Below, one piece after another: positions 12,250 to 22,601 of a stretch of 64,000 nucleotides of DNA. How positions within the stretch are numbered: position 1 is the first letter of the stretch; each line of letters starts with the position of its first letter. Under the pieces are notes generated by a model. The model was given only the letters and a program-made list of their open reading frames with translations, was not told the DNA's origin and did not search any database. Location of the stretch: contig NC_067282.1 in NCBI RefSeq assembly GCF_020740795.1, positions 151,514,858-151,578,857 of the forward strand. Direction: 5' to 3'. Source of the stretch: Apus apus (taxonomy: Eukaryota > Chordata > Aves > Apodiformes > Apodidae). The position numbers and the translations under genes are program-made.

Positions 12250-13540
12250 TGTCCCTGGATCCGGTCCTGGAAGGCAGGCATGGAGCACGCTGGAGGAGCC
12301 AGCGGGTGAGAATCAAGGAGAATGGCACTTTAGGGCACCACACAGACCGTGAGCGTAGCCTGCAGATCTCCTTTTGGGAATCTGAGGATGCAAGAGGAGA
12401 CACCTGGAGAAGGTGCCTGCAGGCCGGGCTGTGCTCGACGCTGGAGCAGGCAGGGAATGAGCAGACGGGCTCCTGGTGACAGCTCATCACCCCCAGCCAG
12501 TCATAGGCTCTTCTCTACCTGTGGACAATCCCCAGATAGAAAGCCCACGGTGCCAAGGATGCAGCAAGGGTGCACCTCAGCACTCCCTACAACCACCTGA
12601 GAGGAGGGTGTAGTCAGGTGGGGGTTGCTCCCTTCTCCCAAGTGACCAGCGACAGGACAAGAGGAAGTGGCCTCCAGTTGCAGCAGGGGAGGGTTAGGTT
12701 GGATAATAGGAACAGCATCTTTACTGAAATAGCTGCCAGTCACTGGAACTCCAGGGATGAGGTGGAGTCACCATTCCTGGATGTATTTGAAAGACATAAA
12801 GATGTGGTGGTGCTGGGGGACGTGGTTTAGGGATGGACTTGGCAGTGCTGGGTTAAGGGTGGCACTTCATGCTCTCCAAGGTCTTTTCCAACCAAAACAA
12901 GCCCATGGTTCTGTGAGAAGTAGTGGCACTGCCCAGACAATCACAGGCCACGAGAGCCATTCCCAGGCTGGCCTTGGAGCTGGGCAATGGGATATAAAGC
13001 CCACAGAAGGATGCTGCTGAACAACAAGGGAGAATGTGACTGCAGCCCCTTGTGTGTAAACACTGAGAGGCAGAGGTGGGGCAGGAACTGGGGCTTCACA
13101 GAAACAGAATTTGACAGACTGGGAGAGTTTTCAGTCCCCCTCAGTCTGGGCTATTGGGAAGCACATATGCAGAGGGGAACTTCCTTCTACATGTTGAGGG
13201 GTTGGAAAACCTGCGTGGAGGTAACATCCTGTTCCCTCTCGCCCCTCCTTCCTGAGATCACAAGGACACCATAAGGCAGAGCTCAAAACTGCTCTTCCTT
13301 TGCAGCTCCAGGGCAGGGGAAGGAGCCCACACTGAGGTGACAGGAATGCAGGGAGGTGACAAACACGGGCAGGGATGGAGAGAGCAATACAGTGCCGACA
13401 GCCTCCTAGTCAGAGCTGGTAAGAGCTGAGGGTGACTAGAGCGGAATGAAAGAAATAGAAGACAAACAATTTAACAACATCGAACTCTACTCAAAACTTT
13501 CTTGACAGGACATAGTGCAAATAGGAGAAATATTGGTCAT
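12250..13540. other. Spacer between the FOXRED2 3' end and the TXN2 promoter
   Basis: About 1.3 kb with one old CR1 copy (12583-12919) and otherwise unremarkable sequence. No exon was recognised. Confidence 0.6.
12583..12919 (+). mobile_element. CR1 LINE, 3' fragment (diverged)
   Basis: Plus-oriented and recognisable by CTACAACCACCTGAGAGGAGGG at the left, then the CACTGGAAC block, the CATTCCTGGATGTATTTGAAAG block and the tail CAACCAAAACAAGCCCATGGTTCTGTGAG. It resembles the older subfamily of the copy at 4376-4785 and is strongly diverged. Confidence 0.85.
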
Positions 13541-14263
13541 GCTTTATAAAAGACAGGGGCTAACCTTTCAGGCTGCTTGGTGCAGGGGAAGGAAAATGTG
13601 AGGAGAGCTCAAGTCTCTGCATCCCAAGCATTCCAGGCAACCTACTCATCCTCTGTGGAGGAAAGGGTCCCTTGTAGTGCTCTGTGGGAAATGACAAATT
13701 ATCCCGCCTTTACAGTAACTACAAACCAGCCCTCTTCACTCAAGCTGCACAACTGCCCTAACTCAAATTCAGGAAGAAATACCAGGAAGTTTGCCTGGAG
13801 CACCACTTCCAAGGATCGGCGCACAAATGAATCTTCAAGTATACGGCACTGTATGGCATCCAAGGGCTGGAGAGCCCACACTGGGCTGCCACAGGCTGTG
13901 AGCAGGTCACCTCTGAAGGGAGATGTGACATTTAAGTTACTCGGGTGCTCCTGCACCCTCTTCTGTGACCCCTGGGCATCGCTGCAGATGTTTGTCTGGG
14001 AGACAAAACGCCATCTTCAGGCAGCTCTGAACAAGGACAAGGTGGGAGCAGCAGCATCACTAGGTTTTGGCCTCTCACTTATCCTCCAGAGCACGTTGGT
14101 CCTCTTTGTAACAGCAAGATCTGAGCAGGTCTTTGGCAACTTGTGATCAGTGGAAGGTGAGGGGATGGAGAAGGTGCAGGGGAAAGGGCAGAATCCTGCC
14201 GTGGATCTCTGTTACGATATTGTCACAACAGCACCAGTGGGTTTCCATGTGCAGCGAGACAGG
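13525..14263 (-). other. FOXRED2: Possible FOXRED2 3' UTR
   Basis: Downstream of the FOXRED2 stop I find no canonical AATAAA within about 1.3 kb. The best candidate is the variant TATAAA at 13548-13543, which would give a 3' UTR of about 0.7 kb. The end is therefore uncertain. Confidence 0.3.
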
Positions 14264-17200
14264 TTAAAGCTCATCCTTGGCATTAACAAGATGCTGCAGC
14301 GGACGAACCGGTATCACATGGTCCCTCAGCAGCTGGTCCTGTGACCCTGTGTAGCTGTCAGGGGGTCTGTCTCCCAAAAGGTCTGTGAGAGTGTTGTCCT
14401 GCAGCAGGCCAGCTTCTGCTGCGTGGCGCCGGAGCCTCTTGCTGCCCAGGAGCCCCTGCATCCTCACATACCCCTGCTGACAGCAGGGAGGCAGCTTCTG
14501 GCGGGTGAGGGCAAACAGGAAACAGGACTCTGTAGGGGAAAGGATGAAAAATGAGACTCAGCAGAGATTCCCTGTAGAGAATAACTCCCATAAACTCTCG
14601 AGGACTCATTCAGAAGAAAAGGCAGAGAGGAAGAGGGAAGATGACTGGAGTCCTCTGGCATCTTCTCCATAACACAGGATTGCTTCCACCTGCAGCACAT
14701 GAGCTTCCCAAACCAGTCTTCAGACTAGGAAGAGAAGCAGCAGACGTTTTCCAGCTCTTCCACTTCCCATGGGAAAGCAATCCCATCATCAGGACATGAA
14801 AAGTGATCTGGTACCCAGTAGCACAAAGGAATGTTCAGATAACGGAAGAGGAAGGAAAACTGCAGGTAGGAAAGGGATTTACCCCAACCTCATTCACCTT
14901 TCCCTAAATCTCGGTGTGTCCAGGGCAGGCTCACTCTGGTGGTGAGCAAGAGCAAAGACTATTTGGGGACATACAAACAGCACCAGCACGTCTTACTGCC
15001 TGGGGAGTGCATCAGCGGTGCACTCTGGTGCTGGTGACACCATCAGCTCCCCATGGGGAGATCTCAGCTATTTGCAGAAGAGATCACTCCTGTCACGTGT
15101 CCCTTGCGTTCCTCCTCCTGCCACCTCGATCGACCCTGTGCTCACGTTACCTGCAAAGAAGTTGCGCAGGTCAGTGCCGAGGCAATTCTCCAGAAACCGC
15201 CTCAGTGGCAGGATGTGAGCGTTGGGGGCTGTCCAGTCTGTCAGGAAGTCCTCCACAATGTGATGGATGGCATCTGGGCGGGGGAGAGGCCAGTCTGGGG
15301 GCCGAAGCCTCATCTCACGCTCTGCCAAGAGAACATTAAGGGAATCTCTCAGAATCAAAACGACATTAAAAAGAGCTTCTGGAGTGGAAAGCAGCTATGA
15401 CAGCTGTTCCAGCTTTTGTCCTGACCTTTTTAATCCCTACCTTACTTTCACTGCAATCCCCTTCTGCTAGCTCTGTCCTTGACAGCCCTGCGATGGCACA
15501 GCTGCCCCTTATCCCTGCCCACAGTGCTTCCTGTCATTTCACTCCTGTTCCCCCCTTGGGCAGGGACTGCCAGACAGGCTGAGCTGTGTTTGAGCTTTAC
15601 TGCTGCTACCCATCAGGCTTCTTTCCATGCAAGGCAGGCCAGACCCTGACTCTAGGCTTCTGGAGGTGAAGGTTCAGCACATTCATTTCCCAAGGAAATG
15701 TATTCTCAACAAGCTTGTTTGCTGGCTCTAACAATCATCTTCAAACCCTTCCCTTTGGCTGCCTCCACCGCTGAGCGACCTCTCGGGCCTAAGATGGCCA
15801 CAGAGAGCAGCTTTCTTTTGGTGGTGACACTGAGCAGCCCAGTCTCACCTGCTGGGACTCTGCAAGAGTACATGGAGGGTGCCAGCCAAAGGGAAGCGGC
15901 GTTCCTCTTTTTCGGAACAGGGCAGTTCCCAGCACATCTGTTTGTTCCTATTCTCAAATATGACCTCCCCAGTACAATCTCTCCAACCCCACACCTCCTA
16001 TCAGTCGCACTGATGGAAACTTCTTACCATCTCCCAGCTTTTACTTGAGGTCACACAGTAGTGGTGAGTGTCCCAGAGGATGGATATGAAGAAAGTGGAA
16101 AAGAAGGGTGTGCAATGTCTTCAGGTACCACCCACCCCCCCATCTTCTTTGGCTCTGAAGTATCTTCATCCTTCTTTGTTTCACTTGTATAAGAAAATTA
16201 GCAGGGAGAGGCAGGGGAGCCTACCTGTTGGGAGACGTTTGTAATAGTATATAACAGGGTGCAAAAAGTTGGACTGCCAGGCATGCTGTGCCTCTCCCAC
16301 AGCTCGGTTGTAGTAGAAGACATCCTTGTCAGCTCCAGAGAAATTCCTCCCATACTCCATGACGATGACAAACAACCCATTGGGAGCCTTTCTTCCTGTC
16401 TGCATTTCCAGCTCGGCCAGGACTCCAACTGGGTACTCTTCCAGATATTCAAATGCTGTGGCATTCCTGTGAATTGCAATCACAACCATCAGACTTTTCC
16501 ACCAGAGAAAAGCCAGCTGGGATCTAACACCCCCTCAGCTGGTTGAGGCTGAGGCCAAAGAGCCATGAGATAGTAATTATTTTTGGTCATGACAGATCTG
16601 AGCTGGACTTGATGCAGAACTTAAGAAGGCTGCAGATATAGTTACAAGACTCCATTATTATCCCAGATGATGGGATTCCTCTCTAAATGAGCACTGCTCA
16701 AGGAAAGCTTTTCTCTGGGGACAGTAAAAGGCGACTACACCTCTGAGCCTAGAGGGAAGATCTGGATCATTTCAGCCCCTTAAGAGAGAGAAATAATTGG
16801 CAGGATTTGGCATACTGGCGTTAGTCATGGCAGTGGTACAGGGTTTGAGGTGGCTGCCTACATGATGGTAAGGTCCTTAGGAAGCAAGGGAGCAATTTGT
16901 GTGGTGGCACCACGGGAAGCAATGGTAAAGAAAAAGGAATGAGACAATGGAGCGCGCAGTGCTGAGAATAATTACTCACTCACTCACTCTCTCAGCAGTA
17001 TGATGTCAGCCAGGACACTGAACATCTGGTAGAGGCCTGAGGCTTCGTTCACCCGCTTGATGATGGAATTGGTCAGCTGTGTAATAGGGTAGACTGTGGT
17101 TGGCCAGGGGACACCATGGTGACGGTTTTCCAATAGGCGGTGGACAGCACGAGCTAAGACATGGATAGAAACAAAAGACAGCTTATTTAAAAAATCCAAG

Positions 17201-20200
17201 CTTACCCCTACCCGGCTGCTCTGCTGCAGCACGCACAGATACTGGCAAGACACAATAAATAAGCTTTACAGCTCATCCGTGCTCAGGATCTCCCACCCCA
17301 ATCGCTGGGAACTGCAGTGGAGATGCCCTCTGAAAGCTGATGTGATGCTAAGTGGTTGGTGAGGGGGCGGGGGGATCCTCAGGGATATTTCATTACTTCT
17401 GAGCAGTCCTTTAATGATAAGGTTGGGCACACACACATAAAGATGGAAATACCCTCTAATGCCCAAAGCCGCTGGGTTTAACTCCACAGCACAGACTTCT
17501 CACCCACAGCCTGTCAGGAGGCAAGCATCTGGCAGGCAGAAATCTACTGTGTTACATAAATAAGAGGCAAGGAGCACGAGAGACATTAGACAAAACAAAA
17601 GACAGGCAACCAAAAACTGATTCAGATATGACCCCACGTCATTTCTCCTCCACTTCAGATGATGCAACTGCAGCTTGGCTGTTTTGGTGTTCTTACTGCC
17701 AGCACAAGACTAAGGGTGATCTCTTTCCAGCTGTAAGTGGTGAGTTGTTCCTTTGAAGACGGGAACAATTCCCTCCTCAGCCTTTCCTGTACACCCCAGT
17801 ACTCACTTGTATACCGGAATCCATGGATAAAGCCCCCAGCAGATTTCCTGAAGTCAACAGAGTGGCTAGCAGTGCCGAGAACAAAAAGCCCTCGAGTGCC
17901 TCTGGACTCGTAACTAGGTTTGATCTGAGGATACTTCTTTTTAGTCCCTTTTCCTGGCATCAATTTAAGGGATCTGATGTGCAAAAGAGAAGAGCAGGCT
18001 GTCAGGAAGGGCAGGGGTGGAAAAATGAAAAGTGTTTCTGATAAGGCACACATTATTTTGCAGCCACTGCAGGACAGTGCTTCATGCCCCCACTGCCTTC
18101 AGTAGTAAATACTTTCCCAAGAGCATAAAGCCAGCAAGGATGTTCCAGAAGACAAGGGTGCTCATCTCAAGGTAGCTTTGGACAAGATCAAGTTCCAGCC
18201 TAAGCCACTGGCAGTGGATTTTGGAAGACAGTGAAGTTAGCAGTATCATTTTCAACTGCAGGATGTACTAAGAGACAAACCAAGGTGGAGTGAAGGCTGC
18301 ATCCTCAGGGAAAAACAGCCAGCAAAACTCTTCTGTAGGGATCTGTATCGGTCCCATCCTCATTCAAAAATAAACACCCCAAAAGAGAAAGTGTTGCTAG
18401 CCTTCCCTACATGACCTGGCAAGTCAGGATGTTAAGTTCTTAAGGCACAAGCTTCTCCTGTGTCACCCAGGTCTAGGTCAGCCTGTTGGTCAGAAGTCTG
18501 TGGCACACATGTTCCCCTTGGGACATGGACACAGCTGCAGGGTAAACCAAGGACTGTGCAGCAGCAGGTAGCTCACAGCACGTGGAGTCTGGGCCATGCT
18601 GTCAGGAGAGGACATGCCCTTCCCATTGCTCTCTAGTCAGGCCCTTCTTAGTCTGTCGCTCTAAATACCTGCTTCCCTGGAGATCCTTGTTCTCCCTCAC
18701 CTGTTGTAGATGGAGAAGTCAAACTTCCAGCCCAGGCAGCGGATGACACGGTCGTAAGGTGCGCGGGTGGCAAAATTATCCAGCTCATCCTGTGGGAGGG
18801 TGATGGAGTCGACACCTGCGCTGGTGTTTCTGTCCTCCAGGTAGAACCGGAGCGTGATGTGCAGCTTCCCTTTCTTGTCCTTGACAATAGCCAGATCCTC
18901 CAGGTCGCCCTCTAGCAGCCCATCCAGAGATTTCAGCTGGTAGGTGTCCAGCAGGCCGTTGTTAATTGCTCTGTGAAGAACAGGGGAATGTAAGAAGGGC
19001 TAGAAGAAAGGAGGAGAGGTGGGATCCATGGTTCAGTCTCAGCAGCTGGAAGTGAGACATGTTTTCCAGGCATCCCATGCTCCCCTTCAGTGCAAAGGTA
19101 ACCCCCAGAGCTCACAGGAACAGTAACACAGCCCTTGCAGGATGGTCAACCTCTCAGCTGTCCTCTGTGATTGCAAATGAGGGAAAAACTTGGGAGTCAG
19201 CACTTCTAAATTATACAGTTTCCAAGGGGATGTTTTCCTATCTCACACAAACCCCAAAGAGCTTTCATCAAGCTTCTGTGTTCAGTATCTGCAACCTGGA
19301 CTGCTTTAAAACAAGGAACTAAAGATAGAAGGCCCCATGTTTCCTCTGTGACCCCCAAGACCACAGCACCTTCTGTGCCAGTCCGTCTTGTCACCTAGGC
19401 AAGAAGTGGTTCCCTGTGGTTATAACTCCAGCAGCATTAGGAAGAGAAAGAGGAGTAGCTTCCTACCTCAGATCCCCGACGTAGTGAGTGGCCCAGGAGA
19501 GGCGCACACGGGACCTGCTCACCATGTGGATGAAATTTGTGACGCCCAGAATGTTCTCTGCTGTCTCAAAAGCCGAGTTCCCTCGGCCCAAGATCAACAC
19601 AGTCTGGCCAGCAAAATCCTCCGGGTTGATGGACACAGTCTCATAGCCCTCAACATACTCTGAGCCAGGAAAGTTGACTACGTTGGGGACCCACGTCCCA
19701 GTGGCGACCAACAAGGAGCTGCAAAAACAGGGATAGCGCTAAGGAATGCGGGAATTACTGGAATGGGTCTGTGCTCCATCTCATCACTCCTTCCTCCTCC
19801 CGCTGCAGAAGACAACTGTGATGTGTCACCTGCAGATATGCTGGATCAGCTGCACAGCTCATGGTTTCAAAAGAAACCTCTCCTCAGCTTTGCCTCATGA
19901 CCTGCTCCTCTATTCCCTATCCTCAGGCCAACGCGGAGTGCTAGGAATGCTGTTGTATATAGCAAAAGTCAGCGTGGGTGCCGAACACATACGTCTCCAT
20001 CTGTTATTCATGAGTGTGCAAGTACTACTCATACGTACTCACTAACGAGATAGTACAGTACAGTTTCATAGCCTGATTACATGTTGCATAAAAAATTACT
20101 TCGATTTAAAATTTTTGTTGCCTTTTAGTACAGCAGAACATAAATTAATTTTTAAGAGGGACTGAAAAGAAATGGCTTTGGTACTTTAAAATGTAACCCC

Positions 20201-21807
20201 TAGCCATAAAAACCTGTTAGCAACATCATTAATTGTTAACACTAAGTCCCTCTGTTATCTCTCTGTAAGAACTTTTACTTGAATCTCAGGGACATTTTTG
20301 TGACTTAGACAGAAACACCAGGCAGCCAAGGCTAGTACCACCGTCTGCTGTCCCAGCCATGCTCACGCAGCTCCCAAGAGCAACTTGCTTGCTGTGTGTG
20401 GGTGTCCAGGATTGCCTTCTGTCCCCTCTGAGCCTGCCAGCCAGTGCACCTCCAAGTGACAGCCAGCACGAGCGGCTGCCATAGAGCTGAGCTTCTCAGG
20501 AGAGGTGAGAAATACACTCCATATGTTCACATGAGCAGCTTCAAGGTTTTTAGGAATGCAGCTCAGTGGCGGTACAGGATACACACTCATAAGCATGACA
20601 AAGGGAAGGGGAATTCAGGGACCTGCAGTCTTGGGGGTTATTTCTCCATCTACCCCAATGGCCACAGTTTTCTCCAGTTCCCCCTGCCACCTCCGTGCTA
20701 GCCCAGGGCTTCACTTGGCTGGGACACACATCTAGGTTACTGCAAGTGAGGTGGCACCACACTGACTCACTCGAGCTTGGAATGAAGGCAGCAGTGGCTG
20801 CAAGTACGACCAAGTTATTTCTTTCATAGGTTATTTCTTTCATAGGTTTCATATTTCTTTCATACTTAGCATTAAAACAAAAGTGATTTCAAGCTTGCCT
20901 ATCAAGGAGGGAACCAGCGGTGATGGCGATCACAGCCAGTCTCTGACTTCCCTGCCAGCTGTTCAGCTGCTCAAGGCACAGCACTGCTTGTGAAAGGCAA
21001 CGCCTTCCCAGGAGCAGTCATTCCGCCCACCCACCCGGCTGATCCCAGCAAAATGTGTTTTTCCCTTGTAACAGCGGTTAAAGCTCCAAGAGCCTGTGAC
21101 ATCTCCATCCTTGGGGATACTTGTGCCTCCGCAGGGCAAGGCTCTGAGCAACCTGATGTCACCGGCCCCGCTCTGGGCAGGGCGCTTGGACTAAACGACC
21201 TTTTGTCAGTCTCTTCCAACCTACTAACTTACTCTGTGATTTTGTGGCTCCAAAGACACCCAGGCAGAGTGTGGCTAGCCCTGCACGTGCCCCATTACCT
21301 GCACTTGTAGTTCTGCCGGTCCTGGTCAGTCAGGAGGAAATAGTGGCCGCTCCAGGCCTGCCGGCTCCGCTCCAGCGTCACGTGCACGATGGCCGTGTTG
21401 TACCGGACCCGCAGCCTCAGCCGGGAGGCGAAGTCCTCCAGGTAACGCACCATGGCGTCCGCGGGCGGGAAGAAGTCGCGGGAGTAGCGTGGGAAAAGCA
21501 GCCGCCGGTCGTGGCTGAGGAGGGAGTTCCAGTCGTGGCGGAGGTTGAACTCGCCGTTGCGCTTGCCCGTGTAGCGCTTGTTGATGCTGATGAGCTTGCG
21601 GTGGCGCGGGTAGAGGGCGAAGAAGCTGCCCGGAGCGTGGCTCCGCTCGAAGACCACGTAGTCCCGGCCTGCCCGCTGGAGGAAATAGGCTGCCTGCAGG
21701 CCGGCGGGGCCCGCCCCGATGACACAGTAGTCGTGGTAGAGGAAAGCGGCGCCGGCCGCGGCACACAGGGCCAGGCCCAGGAGCGCCCCACAGCCCGCTG
21801 GGGCCAT
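14264..21807 (-). CDS. FOXRED2: FAD-dependent oxidoreductase domain-containing 2, ER flavoprotein ERFAD (complete, 8 coding exons, 680 aa)
   Basis: Coding exons are 21807-21299, 19718-19467, 18970-18701, 17973-17807, 17153-16988, 16466-16225, 15321-15151 and 14529-14264. All junctions are GT-AG and the 2043 coding bases close in frame. FOXRED2/ERFAD is an ER-lumenal FAD protein that works with SEL1L, OS-9 and ERdj5 in ER-associated degradation. Residues 1 to about 21 form a hydrophobic signal peptide. FAD-binding GAGPAG is at 31-36, in the usual Rossmann beta-alpha-beta start, and the second dinucleotide site GRGNSA is at 214-219. Sequons include N456-A-T and a later N-F-S. The protein ends in KDEL, the ER retrieval signal. 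Length is close to the human 684 aa. The start chosen is the first ATG before the signal peptide. Identity is secure. Confidence 0.97.
14530..21298 (-). other. FOXRED2: FOXRED2 introns 1-7
   Basis: Introns (plus coordinates): 19719-21298, 18971-19466, 17974-18700, 17154-17806, 16467-16987, 15322-16224 and 14530-15150. All are short and nearly repeat-free. I see only a CR1 tail at 21178-21246 and a short 16-bp tandem (TTATTTCTTTCATAGG, two copies plus a diverged third) at 20815-20863. No intronic RNA gene was recognised. Confidence 0.9.
21178..21246 (+). mobile_element. CR1 LINE tail fragment
   Basis: About 70 bases matching the very end of a CR1: the GCTTGGACTA-AACGACCTTT block, CTTCCAACCT, and a tail ending CTGTGATTTTGTG. 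It is a short, diverged relic in FOXRED2 intron 1, on the strand opposite to the gene. Confidence 0.7.
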
Positions 21808-22460
21808 GGCAGGGCCGGGACTCCCGCCCCTGCGGGGGGGGTGGGGGGGAAGAAGCGGGGAGGGCTCACCCCAGGGCCGGGGGCTCCCGCCGGCCCGGCC
21901 GCGGGCCCCGGGCTGGGGGCGGGGCCGCCGGGGCAGGGCCAGCCAATAGCGAGCGGGGCCCCAGGCCTCCCGGCCAATGGGCGCGCGGGGCCGGCGTGCG
22001 GCCCGCAGGCGGGAAGGTGGGGCAGCCCCTGCGGGACCCCGCCCGCCGCGGGGAGGTGGGGCGGGGGTGCCTGCCCCGCGCCCCCGGCATCAGGGACGCG
22101 GCCCGACGCACATCCCCCCTACCCTTCCCCCTGCCCCCTCCCCCCCCCTCCCCGGATGGCGTGCGGGACGGGGCGCGGCCGCGCGTGAGGCGGGCGGGGG
22201 GGCCCCGTCCCGCCAAAGGCCCGCACCTGCACCACGGAGCTGCCGCCGCGCCGCGCCGCGCCGCGCCCGCCCAGGCCCGGGGGTGCGGGGAAGGCGGGAG
22301 GGGAAGGCGGGAGGGGGCGGGCAGCGCGCGGGGGAGGCGCGCGCCGCGCCCCGCCCCCCCTGCCCCGTGACGCCGCCGCTCCCCGCTGCCCCCGCCTCGC
22401 GCCTGTCACGTGCTCCGGGAGGGCGGGGGTTCCCGCGCAGACCCCGCACCCCCCCCCCCC
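21310..22460 (-). promoter_or_regulatory. FOXRED2: FOXRED2 CpG-island promoter
   Basis: Dense CpG region covering the first coding exon and about 650 bases upstream. Two CCAAT boxes are present on the plus strand (21943 and 21973) and a palindromic CACGTG E-box lies near 22407. There is no TATA box. I looked for an ER-stress element (CCAAT-N9-CCACG) at both CCAAT boxes and did not find one. A polypyrimidine-CAG at 21830-21850 could be a splice acceptor for a noncoding upstream exon, with a possible donor CAG/GTGCGG at 22227. Confidence 0.7.
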
Positions 22461-22524
22461 CACCCCGGGGACAGGGACCCGCACAGACACACACACACAA
22501 ACAGCGTCTCTGAACACAAGCGGC

Positions 22525-22530
22525 TTTATT
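22525..22530 (-). terminator. EIF3D: EIF3D poly(A) signal AATAAA
   Basis: Canonical AATAAA in the transcript, about 72 bases after the EIF3D stop codon, followed by a GTGTTTGTGTGTGTGTGT-like GU-rich element at 22512-22485. That combination is a textbook cleavage site. The 3' UTR is therefore very short, about 90 bases. Confidence 0.85.
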
Positions 22531-22601
22531 GCGCCTCCGCCTCCCGCGGCCGGGCAGCAGGAGCGGAGCGGAGCGGGCGGGAACCGGCGGCCGGGCAGCG
22601 C

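Noticed and set aside
21830-21875. A 40-base intron just upstream of the FOXRED2 start (GTGAGC to CCGCAG)
   Set aside because: Too short to be spliced in vertebrates; the GC/C-rich tract mimics the signals.
21943-21990. ER-stress element at the FOXRED2 CCAAT boxes
   Set aside because: Neither CCAAT is followed nine bases later by CCACG.
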